DNA of 64,000 bases from contig DASSNU010000002.1 in the NCBI GenBank assembly GCA_035701265.1, positions 62,001-126,000 of the forward strand. Direction: 5' to 3'. The notes under the pieces are model-generated. The model saw only the letters and a program-made list of their open reading frames with translations, did no database searches and was not told the origin of the DNA. Position numbers and translations under genes: made by a program. The first letter of the stretch is position 1; every line of letters starts with the position of its first letter. Source of the stretch: DASSNU01 sp035701265 (GTDB lineage Bacteria > Gemmatimonadota > Gemmatimonadetes > Gemmatimonadales > Gemmatimonadaceae). Shown here piece by piece: positions 51,156 through 60,820 of this stretch.

Positions 51156-52372
51156 TCGCTGCCGGCTCGTTCGCGCGGCGCGGCGCCGCGCTCGCCGCCG
51201 TCTTCGCTGTTGCGATCGCGGCGACCACGATGCTTCCCGCGCGCGCGAGCGCGCAGCGCACCGCCGACAGCACCGAGGCGCGGCTGCGCGCCGAGCGTGA
51301 TCGACTCGATCAGCTCCGCCGCGAGCGTGAGGAGCTCCAGCGCCGGATGACGCAGCTCCAGAGCACCGTACACGATCTGTCGGAGGAAGTCACCAATCTG
51401 GATCGCCAGGCCGCCACCACGGAGCGCCTGGTACGCTCCCTGGATGACCAACTCGGCACCATCTCCACGGAGGTCCGCTCCACCACCGCCGACCTCGTTC
51501 GCACGGAGGACGAGCTGGTGGCGCAGCAGGCGATCCTCCGCCGCCGGCTGGTGGACATCTACAAACGCGGCCCGCTCTTCTCCGTGCAGGTGCTGCTCTC
51601 CGCCGAATCCTTCGGCGATCTCGTCTCCCGGTACAAGTACCTGCACCTGCTGGCGCAACGCGATCGCGCGCTCGTGGCCGGCGTGCGCCGCCTGCGCGAT
51701 CGCATCGGGCAGCAACGCTCCTCACTGGTGCGATTCCAGCAGCAGATCCGCGTCAATCTGGACGAGAAGGCCGATGAGGAGCGACGTCTCCGCGCGCTGC
51801 GCGAGCAGCGTGAGCGCGCACTCGGCCAGACGCGACGGCGCGCGCAGCAGACGGCCGCGCGCCTGGAGCAGGTGGCGCGCGATGAGCAGCGGCTGACCAA
51901 CGTGATCGCCGCACTGGAAGCAGCGCGGCGGCGCGGCCCGGCGGCCGACTCGCGCAGCACGCTCCGCACATCCGACTTCGGCAACCTGGACTGGCCGGTG
52001 GACGGCACCATTCTCTACAACTTTGGCCGCGTGGTGAACCCGAACAACACGACCACGCGCTGGAACGGGATCGGCATCGCCGCCGCGGAGGGCACGCCGG
52101 TGCATGCTGTCGCCGCGGGACGCGTGGTCGTGGCGGAACCCTTCGGCACGTACGGGTTGACGGTCATCATCCAGCATGGCGGCGGCGACTACTCGGTGTA
52201 CGGCTCGCTCTCGCGCCTCTCCGTCGAGAAGAACGCGATCGTGAGCAAGGGGGAGGTGATCGGCTACGTGGGGAGCGCCGATCCCGATCTGCCGCCGCAC
52301 CTCCACTTCGAGATGCGCCCGCAAGGACGCGCGGTGGACCCGCTCGACTGGTTGCGGAGCGCCGCGCCGTGA
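51152..52372 (+). CDS. EnvC-like murein hydrolase activator (coiled coil plus degenerate LytM)
   Basis: The 406-residue product starts with a signal peptide (AAVFAVAIAATTMLPARASAQ). A long coiled coil follows (about residues 40-270), then a C-terminal LytM/M23 domain. The metal-binding positions are degenerate: the usual H-x-G-x-D-I start reads WNGIGIAAAEG, so the first His and the Asp are missing, although HLHFE is kept. This is what activators such as EnvC and NlpD show, not hydrolases. It overlaps FtsX by ATGA, which fits FtsEX-dependent activation of an amidase encoded elsewhere. Confidence 0.9.
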   Translation: MIAAGSFARRGAALAAVFAVAIAATTMLPARASAQRTADSTEARLRAERDRLDQLRREREELQRRMTQLQSTVHDLSEEVTNLDRQAATTERLVRSLDDQLGTISTEVRSTTADLVRTEDELVAQQAILRRRLVDIYKRGPLFSVQVLLSAESFGDLVSRYKYLHLLAQRDRALVAGVRRLRDRIGQQRSSLVRFQQQIRVNLDEKADEERRLRALREQRERALGQTRRRAQQTAARLEQVARDEQRLTNVIAALEAARRRGPAADSRSTLRTSDFGNLDWPVDGTILYNFGRVVNPNNTTTRWNGIGIAAAEGTPVHAVAAGRVVVAEPFGTYGLTVIIQHGGGDYSVYGSLSRLSVEKNAIVSKGEVIGYVGSADPDLPPHLHFEMRPQGRAVDPLDWLRSAAP

Positions 52373-53274
52373 GCGCCCGCGCAACGCGCGAGCGGCGTGC
52401 GACGCAGGCGCGCCCAAAGACCGAGCCGGCCGATCTGCTCGGCGCACACGTCTCCACCGCGGGCGGCACTACGGCGGCGCCCCCGCGCGCGAAGGCCATT
52501 GCCGCTACCGCCATGCAGATCTTCACCAAGCAGGCCAATCGCTGGGCGGAGCGCGAGTGCGAGATGGATGAGTGCAGCGCGTTCGCCGGCGCGCTCGCGC
52601 AGACGCAGGTGCGCGTCACCGCCGCGCACGACAGCTACCTCATCAACCTCGCCTCCCCCGACCCCGCGCTCCGCGACCGGTCGATCGCCTCGTTCACCGC
52701 CGAGCTGCGCCGCTGCAACGCGCTGGAGATCGACGTGCTCGTGTCGCACCCCGGGAACTTCATGGACGATCGCGCGAGCGGACTCGCGCGCAACGCCGAG
52801 GCCATCACGCACGCGTTGGAGGCGGTGCCGGGGCGCACGCGCCTCCTCATGGAGATGACCGCCGGAAGCGGGACGGCGCTCGGCTCGACGTTCGAGGAGA
52901 TGGCGCGGTTGCTCGATGGCATTCCCGCGGCGCTGCAGTCGCGCGTGGCCGTCTGCGCCGACACCGCCCACCTGTACGCGGCAGGCTACGATCTGGTGAA
53001 CGACTTCGAGGGCGTGTGGAGCAACTTCGACGACGCGATCGGCCTCGCGCGCCTCGGCCTGCTGCACCTCAACGACTCCAAGGCGCCGCTCGGATCGCAC
53101 CGCGACCGGCACGAGCTGATCGCCGAGGGCACGCTCGGCGAAACACCATTCCGCCGGCTCATGACCGACCCGCGCTTTGACGACGTACCCAAGGTGATCG
53201 AGACGCCCAAGCTCGACGATGCCGAGGCGACCGATCGCCGGATGCTCGAGCGGCTGCGCGGCTACCGCGCCTGA
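52369..53274 (+). CDS. nfo: Endonuclease IV (AP endonuclease)
   Basis: The GTG overlaps the preceding stop. The 301 residues contain the Nfo motifs: LLGAHVSTAGG (N-terminal Zn ligand His), IFTKQANRW, AHDSYLINLASP, LVSHPGNF, MEMTAGSG, CADTAHLYAAGYD, LLHLNDSKAPLGSHRDRHELI and ETPK. All His/Asp/Glu positions of the trinuclear zinc site look present. It cuts 5' to abasic sites in base-excision repair. The N-terminus is slightly extended by basic residues. Confidence 0.94.
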   Translation: MSARATRERRATQARPKTEPADLLGAHVSTAGGTTAAPPRAKAIAATAMQIFTKQANRWAERECEMDECSAFAGALAQTQVRVTAAHDSYLINLASPDPALRDRSIASFTAELRRCNALEIDVLVSHPGNFMDDRASGLARNAEAITHALEAVPGRTRLLMEMTAGSGTALGSTFEEMARLLDGIPAALQSRVAVCADTAHLYAAGYDLVNDFEGVWSNFDDAIGLARLGLLHLNDSKAPLGSHRDRHELIAEGTLGETPFRRLMTDPRFDDVPKVIETPKLDDAEATDRRMLERLRGYRA

Positions 53275-53339
53275 CGCGATCGCCGGCCGCGCGATGGCGT
53301 CCCGTCCCCTGTCCATCCCTCACCCTTCACCACGCGTCC

Positions 53340-55646
53340 ATGGCCTCGTTCCGCGATGACGCGCTCGCCTACCACGAGCGCGGGCGCCCGGGCAAGATTG
53401 CCGTCGTCCCCACCAAGCCGCTCACGAATCAGCGCGATCTCTCGCTGGCCTACTCTCCCGGAGTGGCCGAGCCCTGTCTCGAGATCCGTCGCGATCCCGA
53501 CGCTGCGTACCGCTACACGGCCAGGGGAAATCTCGTCGCCGTCGTGAGCAACGGCACGGCCGTTCTCGGACTGGGCAACATTGGCGCGCTGGCCGGCAAA
53601 CCGGTGATGGAAGGAAAGGGGAACCTGTTCAAGCAGTTCGCCGATCTCGACGTGTTCGATCTCGAGGTCGGCTCCGAGGATCCGGACGACGTCGTGCGCT
53701 TCTGCCAGCTCCTGGAGCCGACGGTCGGCGGGATCAATCTCGAGGACATTCGCGCGCCCGACTGTTTCGCCATCGAGGCGCGCCTGCGCGAGACGCTGCA
53801 CATCCCCGTCTTCCACGATGATCAGCACGGCACGGCGATCATCTCCGGGGCCGCGCTGCTCAACGCGCTCGAGATCACCGGCAAGGACATCGCAGAGGTG
53901 CGCGTCGTCTTTTCCGGTGCTGGCGCGGCCGCGATCGCCACCGCGGAGCACTACGTGCGCCTCGGCGTTCCGCGCGAGCACATCGTGATGTGCGATCGCG
54001 AGGGCGTGATCGCGCCGGGACGCGACACGCCGCTCGACCCGTACAAGGCGCGCTTCGCGAACCGGGGCACGCGCGCGCGCACGCTCGCCCAGGCGCTCGA
54101 CGGTGCGGACGTGTTCGTGGGGTTGTCCGTGGCGGGCACGGTAACGCCCGACATGATCGCCCGCATGGCGCCCAATCCGATCGTCTTCGCGCTCGCCAAT
54201 CCGGTTCCGGAAATTCTTCCGCACGACGTGCGCGCGGTGCGCGCCGACGCGATCGTCGCCACCGGCCGCAGCGACTACCCCAATCAGGTGAACAACGTCC
54301 TGGGGTTCCCCTTCATCTTCCGCGGCGCGCTCGACGCACGCGCCACGGAGATCAACGAGGAGATGAAGATGGCGGCCACGCGCGCGTTGGCCGCGCTCGC
54401 GCGCCAGGAGGTGCCGGACGCCGTGGCGCGGCTGTATGGGCTCTCCTCCGTCGCCTTCGGGCGCGACTATCTCATCCCGTTCCCATTCGATCATCGGGTG
54501 CTGCTGTGGGTGGCGCCCGCCGTGGCCTGGGCCGCCGTGGCCACCGGTGTTGCACGCACGTTCGTCGATCTGGACGAATACCGGCACCAACTGGAGGAGC
54601 GGCTCGGTCGCGCGCGCGGAATCCTGCGCGGCGTGATCGGCCGCGCCGTGCAGGACCCGCGGCGTATCGTCCTTCCCGAGGGCACCGAGCCCAAGGTCGT
54701 GCGCGCGGCGCGCATCCTGGCGGACGAAGGGATCGCGATCCCCATTCTGCTCGGCCGGCGCGAGGACGTGGAGGCGACCGCGCGCGCAATCGACGTCTCG
54801 CTCGATGACGTGACCATCGAGGATCCGTCCGCCACGCCATCGCGCGGCGCGTACGCGCGCTACCTGTGGGAGCGGAGGCAGCGCAAGGGGCTCACGCTCG
54901 CAGAAGCGGAGCAGCGCCTGCTGAATCCGAACTATTTCGGCGCGGCGATGGTGGCCATCGGGCACGCCGATGCGCTGCTCTCGGGCGCCACCATGCACTA
55001 TCCCGAGGTCGTGCGTCCGGCGCTCGAGGTCATCGGCGCGCATCCCAAAGCCGGGCTGGTGAGCGGGATGCACATGATGGTGTTCGAGAAACATGTGGTG
55101 TTCCTGGGAGACACCACCATCAACATCGTCCCGACCGCCGAGCAGCTCGCGCAGATCGGCTACGCGGCGGCGCGAATCGTGCGCACCTTCGGCCTCACGC
55201 CGCGCGTGGCCATGCTCTCGTACTCCAATTTCGGGTCGGTGCGGAACGAGGACACGGAACGTGTGGCGCGTGCCGTGCAGTTGTTGCGCGCGCGCGACCC
55301 CGGGCTGCTGGTCGACGGCGAGATGCAGGCGGATACGGCGCTGGAAACGGACACCTTGCGCACCACGTATCCCTTCAGCGCCCTCGATCAGGCGGCGAAC
55401 GTGCTCATCTTCCCGAACTTGAGCGCGGGCAACATTGCCTACAAGTTACTGTACCTGCTGGGCGGGGCCACGGCCGTCGGCCCCATCCTGCTCGGCATGC
55501 GACGCCCGGTGCACGTGCTGGAGCGCGGCGCGGACGTGGAAGACATCGTGAACATGGCGGCGGTCGCGGTCATGGATGCACAGCAGCGACAGCACGCGCC
55601 CGCCGTGACGCTCGGCGCAATGCCGGAGCGTACCAGTCGACAGTGA
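53340..55646 (+). CDS. maeB: NADP-dependent malic enzyme, MaeB type with phosphotransacetylase-like domain
   Basis: The 768-residue protein has an N-terminal malic-enzyme part (KIAVVPTKPLTNQRDLSLAYSPGVAEPC, VFHDDQHGTAIISGAALLNAL, VFSGAGAAAIATAEHYVRLG) and, from about residue 430, a phosphotransacetylase-like domain (RRIVLPEGTEPKVVRAARILADEGIA, MLSYSNFGSVRNEDTERV). The second domain regulates the enzyme in characterised MaeB proteins. It decarboxylates malate to pyruvate with NADP+. pckA follows 13 bases later, giving a local pyruvate/PEP-C4 node. Confidence 0.95.
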   Translation: MASFRDDALAYHERGRPGKIAVVPTKPLTNQRDLSLAYSPGVAEPCLEIRRDPDAAYRYTARGNLVAVVSNGTAVLGLGNIGALAGKPVMEGKGNLFKQFADLDVFDLEVGSEDPDDVVRFCQLLEPTVGGINLEDIRAPDCFAIEARLRETLHIPVFHDDQHGTAIISGAALLNALEITGKDIAEVRVVFSGAGAAAIATAEHYVRLGVPREHIVMCDREGVIAPGRDTPLDPYKARFANRGTRARTLAQALDGADVFVGLSVAGTVTPDMIARMAPNPIVFALANPVPEILPHDVRAVRADAIVATGRSDYPNQVNNVLGFPFIFRGALDARATEINEEMKMAATRALAALARQEVPDAVARLYGLSSVAFGRDYLIPFPFDHRVLLWVAPAVAWAAVATGVARTFVDLDEYRHQLEERLGRARGILRGVIGRAVQDPRRIVLPEGTEPKVVRAARILADEGIAIPILLGRREDVEATARAIDVSLDDVTIEDPSATPSRGAYARYLWERRQRKGLTLAEAEQRLLNPNYFGAAMVAIGHADALLSGATMHYPEVVRPALEVIGAHPKAGLVSGMHMMVFEKHVVFLGDTTINIVPTAEQLAQIGYAAARIVRTFGLTPRVAMLSYSNFGSVRNEDTERVARAVQLLRARDPGLLVDGEMQADTALETDTLRTTYPFSALDQAANVLIFPNLSAGNIAYKLLYLLGGATAVGPILLGMRRPVHVLERGADVEDIVNMAAVAVMDAQQRQHAPAVTLGAMPERTSRQ

Positions 55647-55659
55647 GGCACACCAATCA

Positions 55660-57285
55660 ATGACAACGCAGACACCGCCGCGCGTCGTGGGCGCGCATCG
55701 CACATCGGAATTCGGGCTCGACCGTCAGGGGCTGCACCCCCGGGGACAACTGTACTGGAACCTCGTCCCTCCGGAGCTGGTCCAGCACGCGATCCGGCGG
55801 GAGGAAGGTGAGCTGGCCGACATGGGGCCATTCGTCGGCGTCACGAGCCCGCACACCGGCCGCTCGCCCAAGGACAAGTTCATCGTGAAGGAGCCCTCGT
55901 CGCAGGACGAGATCTGGTGGGGCTCCATCAATCAGCCGATCGCGCCGGAGTCCTTCGCTGCGCTGCTGGCCGATGTGCGCGCCTATCTCGACAACCGGCC
56001 GGAGCTGTTCATCCAAGATCTCCACGCGGGCGCCGATCCCGCGCACCGGCTGGCCGTGCGCTTCGTCTCGCCCAGCGCGTGGCACTCGCTCTTCGTGCGC
56101 AACATGTTCCTCCGTCCGGAGCTGCCGGAGCTGGCCACCTTCGAGCCGTCGTTCACGGTGCTCCACGCCCCCGAGTTTCAGGCCACGCCGGACAAGCATG
56201 GCACGCGGTCGGGGACGTTCATCATGCTCGACTTCTCCCAGCACATTGCGCTCATCGGCGGCACGCGCTACGCGGGCGAGTTGAAGAAGTCGATCTTCAG
56301 CGTCATGAACTACATCATGCCCCGCCAGGGCGTGCTCTCCATGCACTGCTCGGCCAACATCGGCGAGCAGGGAGACACCGCGCTGTTCTTCGGCCTGTCG
56401 GGCACCGGCAAGACCACCCTCTCCGCCGATCCCGAGCGGTTCCTCATCGGCGACGACGAGCACGGTTGGTCCGAGGAGGGGATCTTCAATTTCGAGGGCG
56501 GGTGTTACGCCAAGGTGATCAACCTGTCGGAGGAGGGCGAGCCCGACATCTATCGCACCACGCAGATGTTCGGCACCGTGCTCGAGAACGTCGTGCTCGA
56601 TCCCACCACCAAGGTGGTGGACTTCGCCGATGCATCGATCACGGAGAACACGCGCGCCTCGTACCCGCTGCACTACATCCGCAATCACGTTCCTGGTGCG
56701 CGCGGCGGCCATCCGCGTGACATCGTGCTCCTCACCGCCGACGCCTTCGGCGTGCTGCCTCCCATTGCGCGGCTCACGCCGGAGCAGGCGATGTACTACT
56801 TCCTGTCCGGCTACACGGCCAAGGTGGCCGGCACGGAACGTGGCGTCACCGAGCCGCAGGCCACCTTCAGCGCGTGCTTCGGCGCCGTCTTCCTCCCGCT
56901 CCCCCCCACCACGTACGCCGACATGCTGGGCGCGCGGCTGCGGCGCCACAACGTGCGCGTGTGGCTGGTGAACACCGGGTGGACGGGCGGCGGCTACGGC
57001 GTGGGCTCGCGCATGTCGCTCTCGCACACGCGCGCGATGGTGCGCGCGGCGCTCTCCGGCCGGCTCGACGGCGTTCCCACGCGCACCGATCCGGTGTTCC
57101 GGCTCGCCGTGCCGACGTCGGTGCCCAACGTGCCCGACGGCGTGCTCGATCCGCGCCGTACGTGGAAGGACACCGCCGCCTACGACGCGCAGGCGCGAAA
57201 GCTGGCCGAGATGTTCGCCAAGAACTTCGAGCAGTTCGCGGCGCACACGGGCGCGGCGGTGCGGGCGGCTGGCCCCACCGTGTGA
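55660..57285 (+). CDS. pckA: Phosphoenolpyruvate carboxykinase (ATP)
   Basis: The 541-residue enzyme converts oxaloacetate and ATP to PEP. It carries the ATP-type features VGVTSPHTGRSPKDKFIV, RYAGELKKSIFSVMNYIMP, kinase-1a GLSGTGKTTLS, kinase-2 LIGDDEHGW and FNFEGGCYAKVI, plus GYTAKVAGTE. Length matches the usual 530-540. The next gene starts inside its stop codon (GTG overlapping TGA). Confidence 0.97.
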   Translation: MTTQTPPRVVGAHRTSEFGLDRQGLHPRGQLYWNLVPPELVQHAIRREEGELADMGPFVGVTSPHTGRSPKDKFIVKEPSSQDEIWWGSINQPIAPESFAALLADVRAYLDNRPELFIQDLHAGADPAHRLAVRFVSPSAWHSLFVRNMFLRPELPELATFEPSFTVLHAPEFQATPDKHGTRSGTFIMLDFSQHIALIGGTRYAGELKKSIFSVMNYIMPRQGVLSMHCSANIGEQGDTALFFGLSGTGKTTLSADPERFLIGDDEHGWSEEGIFNFEGGCYAKVINLSEEGEPDIYRTTQMFGTVLENVVLDPTTKVVDFADASITENTRASYPLHYIRNHVPGARGGHPRDIVLLTADAFGVLPPIARLTPEQAMYYFLSGYTAKVAGTERGVTEPQATFSACFGAVFLPLPPTTYADMLGARLRRHNVRVWLVNTGWTGGGYGVGSRMSLSHTRAMVRAALSGRLDGVPTRTDPVFRLAVPTSVPNVPDGVLDPRRTWKDTAAYDAQARKLAEMFAKNFEQFAAHTGAAVRAAGPTV

Positions 57286-58529
57286 GGACGCCCGGCGGCG
57301 CCGAAATCGTTCGCGATCCACTCTGGAACAACATCCGCGTGGAGCCGTTGGCGCTGGCGCTGGTGGACACACCGGCGTTCCAGCGCCTGCGGTACGTGCG
57401 CCAACTCGGCTTCGCCTTTCTCGTCTATCCGGGCGCCACGCACTCGCGGTTCGAGCACGCCCTGGGCACCTATCACCTCGCACGGCGCGCGCTCGCCCTC
57501 CTGGAGGAGCGCGCCGCGCTGGGTGGTGTGGCCGACGACGAGTGCGCGGTGATCCGCACCGCCGCGCTGCTCCATGACATCGGACACTACCCGTTCTCGC
57601 ACGCGCTGGAGGAGATCGGTGCGCTCGACCACGAAGAGGTGGCCCGCACCCTCCTGATGGAAGGCGCGCTCTCCGACATCCTCCGCGCGGAGGTGGCGCC
57701 CGACGCGCCCGAGCGCGTGTACGCGCTCATCCGCGGCACGAGCGAGAGTCCGCTGCAGGGACTCATCTCCGGCTCGCTCGACATCGACAAGATCGAGTAC
57801 CTCAAGCGCGACGCCTTCATGTGCGGCGTGCCGTATGGCGAGATCGATGTCGACCGGCTGCTCAACTCGCTCATCCTGTTGGACGACCCCGACAGCGGCG
57901 TGCCGAGAGTGGGCGTCTCGGAGAAGGGGCTGTCCGCACTCGAGTCGCTGCTCTTCGCCAAGTACCAGATGTACCGCAACGTCTACTGGCATCACGCGGT
58001 GCGGAGCGCGACGTCCATGTACAAGCGGCTGGTCGACGAGGCGCTGCGCGACGGCGTGCTGTCGGAGCAGGAGCTGGCGTCGTTCACCGACGAAGGACTG
58101 CTGCACCGGCTGGAGGGGGACGAGTGGGGCGCGGGACACGCGCTGCTCCGCGCGCTCCGCACACGGCGTCTCTACAAGCGCGCGCTGGAACGTCCGGCGG
58201 CCGAGCTCCCCGAGGGCGCGTGGGAGTGGATCGCCGACGATCGCGTTCGGACCATCGCCGCGGAAGACGCGCTCGCCGCCGAGCTCGGGCTGCGGCCGGG
58301 AGAGCTCATCCTCGACTTTCCCGCCAAGCCGCGGATGCTCGGGCTGGATCTCCCCGTGCTGCGGCGCGACGGCAACGTGCGCCGTCTCACGAGCAGCGGG
58401 TGGGAGGGCGCCATCGACTTACCGGCGCTCTCGCGCGAGCTGTACCGCTCCGCGCGCTGGCTGCGGGTGTTCGTCGCGCGCCCGGTCACCCTCTCGCAGG
58501 GGATGCTCGAGGCGCTGCTCGCGCACTGA
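57282..58529 (+). CDS. HD-domain phosphohydrolase (dGTPase/SAMHD1-like)
   Basis: The GTG at 57282 overlaps the pckA stop; the frame upstream is shadow. The 415-residue product begins IVRDPLWNNIRVEPLALALVDTPAFQRLRYVRQLG, then THSRFEHALGTYHLA, and the metal-binding HD at AALLHDIGHYPFSHALE, followed by LDIDKIEYLKRDAFMCGVPYG. This is the YwfO/SAMHD1-like branch, hydrolysing dNTPs or related nucleotides. It is adjacent to, and convergent with, the PP2C gene 4 bases away. Confidence 0.92.
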   Translation: MRTPGGAEIVRDPLWNNIRVEPLALALVDTPAFQRLRYVRQLGFAFLVYPGATHSRFEHALGTYHLARRALALLEERAALGGVADDECAVIRTAALLHDIGHYPFSHALEEIGALDHEEVARTLLMEGALSDILRAEVAPDAPERVYALIRGTSESPLQGLISGSLDIDKIEYLKRDAFMCGVPYGEIDVDRLLNSLILLDDPDSGVPRVGVSEKGLSALESLLFAKYQMYRNVYWHHAVRSATSMYKRLVDEALRDGVLSEQELASFTDEGLLHRLEGDEWGAGHALLRALRTRRLYKRALERPAAELPEGAWEWIADDRVRTIAAEDALAAELGLRPGELILDFPAKPRMLGLDLPVLRRDGNVRRLTSSGWEGAIDLPALSRELYRSARWLRVFVARPVTLSQGMLEALLAH

Positions 58530-58532
58530 GCG

Positions 58533-59303
58533 CTACGGCTGCTCGCCGGCCGCGCGCTCGCCGTCGTTCAGCTCCACCACGCTCACCACCACGGCCGTGA
58601 TGTTGTCCAGACCGCCACGGCCGTTCGCCTCGGCGATCAACGCATCCACCATGCGGCCCGGCGTGGCGCGCGTCGTCAGCAGGTGCTGCAGGCGGCGGTC
58701 GTCCACCATCCCCGTCAGTCCATCGCTCGCCACCAGAAACAGGTCTCCGGTGCGCAGCGTGCCGCGGTAGGTGTCGGGCACCACGTCCGGGCCGGCGCCC
58801 ACGCAGCGCGTGATGACGTTGCTGTACGGGTGGTAGCGCGCCTGCTCGGGGGTGAGGAACCCCGCGTCCACCTGCTCCTGCACGTACGAGTGATCCTTGG
58901 TAAGCTGGCGCAGTTGTCCGTCGCGCAGCAGGTAGATGCGCGAGTCTCCCACTTGGCCGATCAGGTACCAACCGCCGGAGAGCACGAGCACCGATGCCGT
59001 GGTGCCCATTCCCTGCTTGTCCACTTCCGTGATCGTGCGCTCGAACACCGCGGCGTTGGCTTTGCGCAGCGCGTCCGACACCTCGCGCTCGATCACCTCG
59101 AGCGCCCACTCCCTCGCCGCCGTCAGCTCGCGCGCCACGATCTGGACCGTCATCTCGCTCGCCACTTCGCCCGCCGCGTGTCCGCCCATGCCGTCGGCCA
59201 CCACGAAGACGCCGCGCTGCCGGTCGGCATCCACGAAGTAGCTGTCTTCGTTGCCCGAGCGGATCATCCCGGTGTCGGTGTTGCCTGCGTAGACGAGATG
59301 CAC
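58533..59303 (-). CDS. PP2C-type Ser/Thr protein phosphatase
   Basis: The GTG at 59303 follows the FHA-protein stop directly. The 256 residues show the bacterial PP2C motifs: GMIRSGNEDSYFVDADR, VFVVADGMGGHAAGEVAS, GTTASVLVLSGGWYLIGQVGDSRIYLLRDGQL, LTKDHSYVQEQVDAG, DLFLVASDGLTGMVDD and GGLDNITAVVV, with all metal Asp residues. It should reverse Ser/Thr phosphorylation. No Hanks kinase is encoded in the window. Confidence 0.95.
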   Translation of the reverse strand: MHLVYAGNTDTGMIRSGNEDSYFVDADRQRGVFVVADGMGGHAAGEVASEMTVQIVARELTAAREWALEVIEREVSDALRKANAAVFERTITEVDKQGMGTTASVLVLSGGWYLIGQVGDSRIYLLRDGQLRQLTKDHSYVQEQVDAGFLTPEQARYHPYSNVITRCVGAGPDVVPDTYRGTLRTGDLFLVASDGLTGMVDDRRLQHLLTTRATPGRMVDALIAEANGRGGLDNITAVVVSVVELNDGERAAGEQP

Positions 59304-60539
59304 TTATCGCCCAGTCACGATGAAGAAGACCACGGCCCCGACGATCACGAGGACGGCGACCCACAGTGCGAGCGGAATGCCACCCTCGCGCGGTGGCGGC
59401 GCGGCGATGGCCGGCACGCCTGGCGCCAACCGCGGCGCACGCGGCACCTCCGCGGTGGGTGGCTCGCTGATCGCGCCCGCGCGCGCTGCCGCGCGTGCTC
59501 CAGGCCGCGCGGCGATCACGCGCGTCCCGCCGGCAGCGGCGCGCGCCGCCGGTGTGCGCGACGCGTCCTCCACCGGCCGAAAGATGAACTTGAGCCCGCC
59601 GAAACGGATGTCCGGCGCGCCTTCGAGACGCTGCGCGCCCTGGATGCGGCGCCCGCCCACGTACGTGCCGTTCGTGGAATCGAGATCCACCACGTACCAC
59701 CCGTCCTCTCGCTTCTGCAACGTGGCGTGCGTCTCCGACACGCTCTCGTCCGCCAGCACGATGTCGTTGTGATCGCCGCGCCCGACGTACACCAGCGCCG
59801 TGTGGATCTCGGCGCGTGACGGGATGCCCACGGCCGCGCTGAGCAGGTCGATCGTGGCCAGCGCCGGCCGGTCGGGGGGCGCGGTATCGGCGTAGAAGCG
59901 GAAGTTCTCATCGCCAATGCGGATCACGTCTCCGCGCGCCAGCGACTCCGACCCCACCACCGGCTCCCCATTCACGGTGAGCCCGTTGGCGCTCGTGTCG
60001 GTGATCATGTACGCATCGCGCGCGGCGGCGATCACCGCGTGCCGGCGCGACACCGCCTGGCTCCGCAGCACCACGGTGCACGATGGATCGCGCCCGATCA
60101 CGAGCCCCTCGGCCGGCACCGGATACTCGCGTCCATCCACCAGAGAGATGAGCCGTCCGCCGCTGGCGCGCGCCGCCGAGGGCAGGGTGAGCACCGGCGG
60201 GTCGCTCCGCGATTCCACCGCGCGCATCACGCGCGTCTGCCCCGCCGCCGCGTCGTCGCCGAACGTCAGCTCACGCCCGCCAATGGTGATCTTGTCGCCG
60301 TGGAGCAGCGGGGCCGGCTCCGCACCGAGCGTCACGCCGTTCACGAGGATCGTTCCAGCCGCCGCCGCGGCGGCGTTCCCGTCGCGCGCCACGATCGCCG
60401 AGCCGTCGGCCGCGACGCGCACCACCGCGCGGCACTCACCCGCTCCGGCGACGACGATCCCCGCATCCGGAGACGATCCGATCACCGTCGTTCCCGACGC
60501 GAGCTCGTGCTGCTGTCCGTCCACTTGCAGGTACGGCAT
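59304..60539 (-). CDS. Triple FHA-domain protein with C-terminal membrane anchor
   Basis: The ATG at 60539 (MPYLQVDGQQHELASGTTVIGSSPDAGIVV) begins the first, divergent FHA fold; the upstream frame is unsupported. A second FHA (about 125-215) has the canonical GLVIGRDPSCTVVL, SRRHAVI and TSANGLTVNG. A third (about 230-325) has VYVGRGDHNDIVLADESVSETHATL and DSTNGTYVGG. A Pro/Ala-rich linker and a terminal helix (LALWVAVLVIVGAVVFFIVTG) follow. FHA domains bind phosphothreonine. Coupling to the PP2C gene suggests a phospho-signalling pair at the membrane. Confidence 0.9.
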   Translation of the reverse strand: MPYLQVDGQQHELASGTTVIGSSPDAGIVVAGAGECRAVVRVAADGSAIVARDGNAAAAAAGTILVNGVTLGAEPAPLLHGDKITIGGRELTFGDDAAAGQTRVMRAVESRSDPPVLTLPSAARASGGRLISLVDGREYPVPAEGLVIGRDPSCTVVLRSQAVSRRHAVIAAARDAYMITDTSANGLTVNGEPVVGSESLARGDVIRIGDENFRFYADTAPPDRPALATIDLLSAAVGIPSRAEIHTALVYVGRGDHNDIVLADESVSETHATLQKREDGWYVVDLDSTNGTYVGGRRIQGAQRLEGAPDIRFGGLKFIFRPVEDASRTPAARAAAGGTRVIAARPGARAAARAGAISEPPTAEVPRAPRLAPGVPAIAAPPPREGGIPLALWVAVLVIVGAVVFFIVTGR

Positions 60540-60820
60540 GCGAGACGTGAAGAGCGAGTGGCCGGCGCCGGGGGGCGGGAGGGAGCAGGAACGCGCGACA
60601 ACCGCCACGGCGGAGGGCGGGAGCGCGCGCCGTCGGAGATGATCGGTGTCGAAACTATCGGGCGCCCATCGGGCAGGCAAGCGCCGCCCACGTCTTCGCC
60701 GGCTCCTCTTCCGCCCGTTGGTACGCGCGTTGCGATCAGCAGACGTCGGCGTGGGCGCTCGGCGCGCCTGTCTTCGGCTTTACCGGATGCGTCGCAGGAC
60801 GGACGCGAGGAGGGGTCACC

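Noticed and set aside
51152..52372. An active M23 endopeptidase
   Set aside because: The first His and the Asp of the metal site are replaced (WNGIGIAA), matching activators rather than enzymes.
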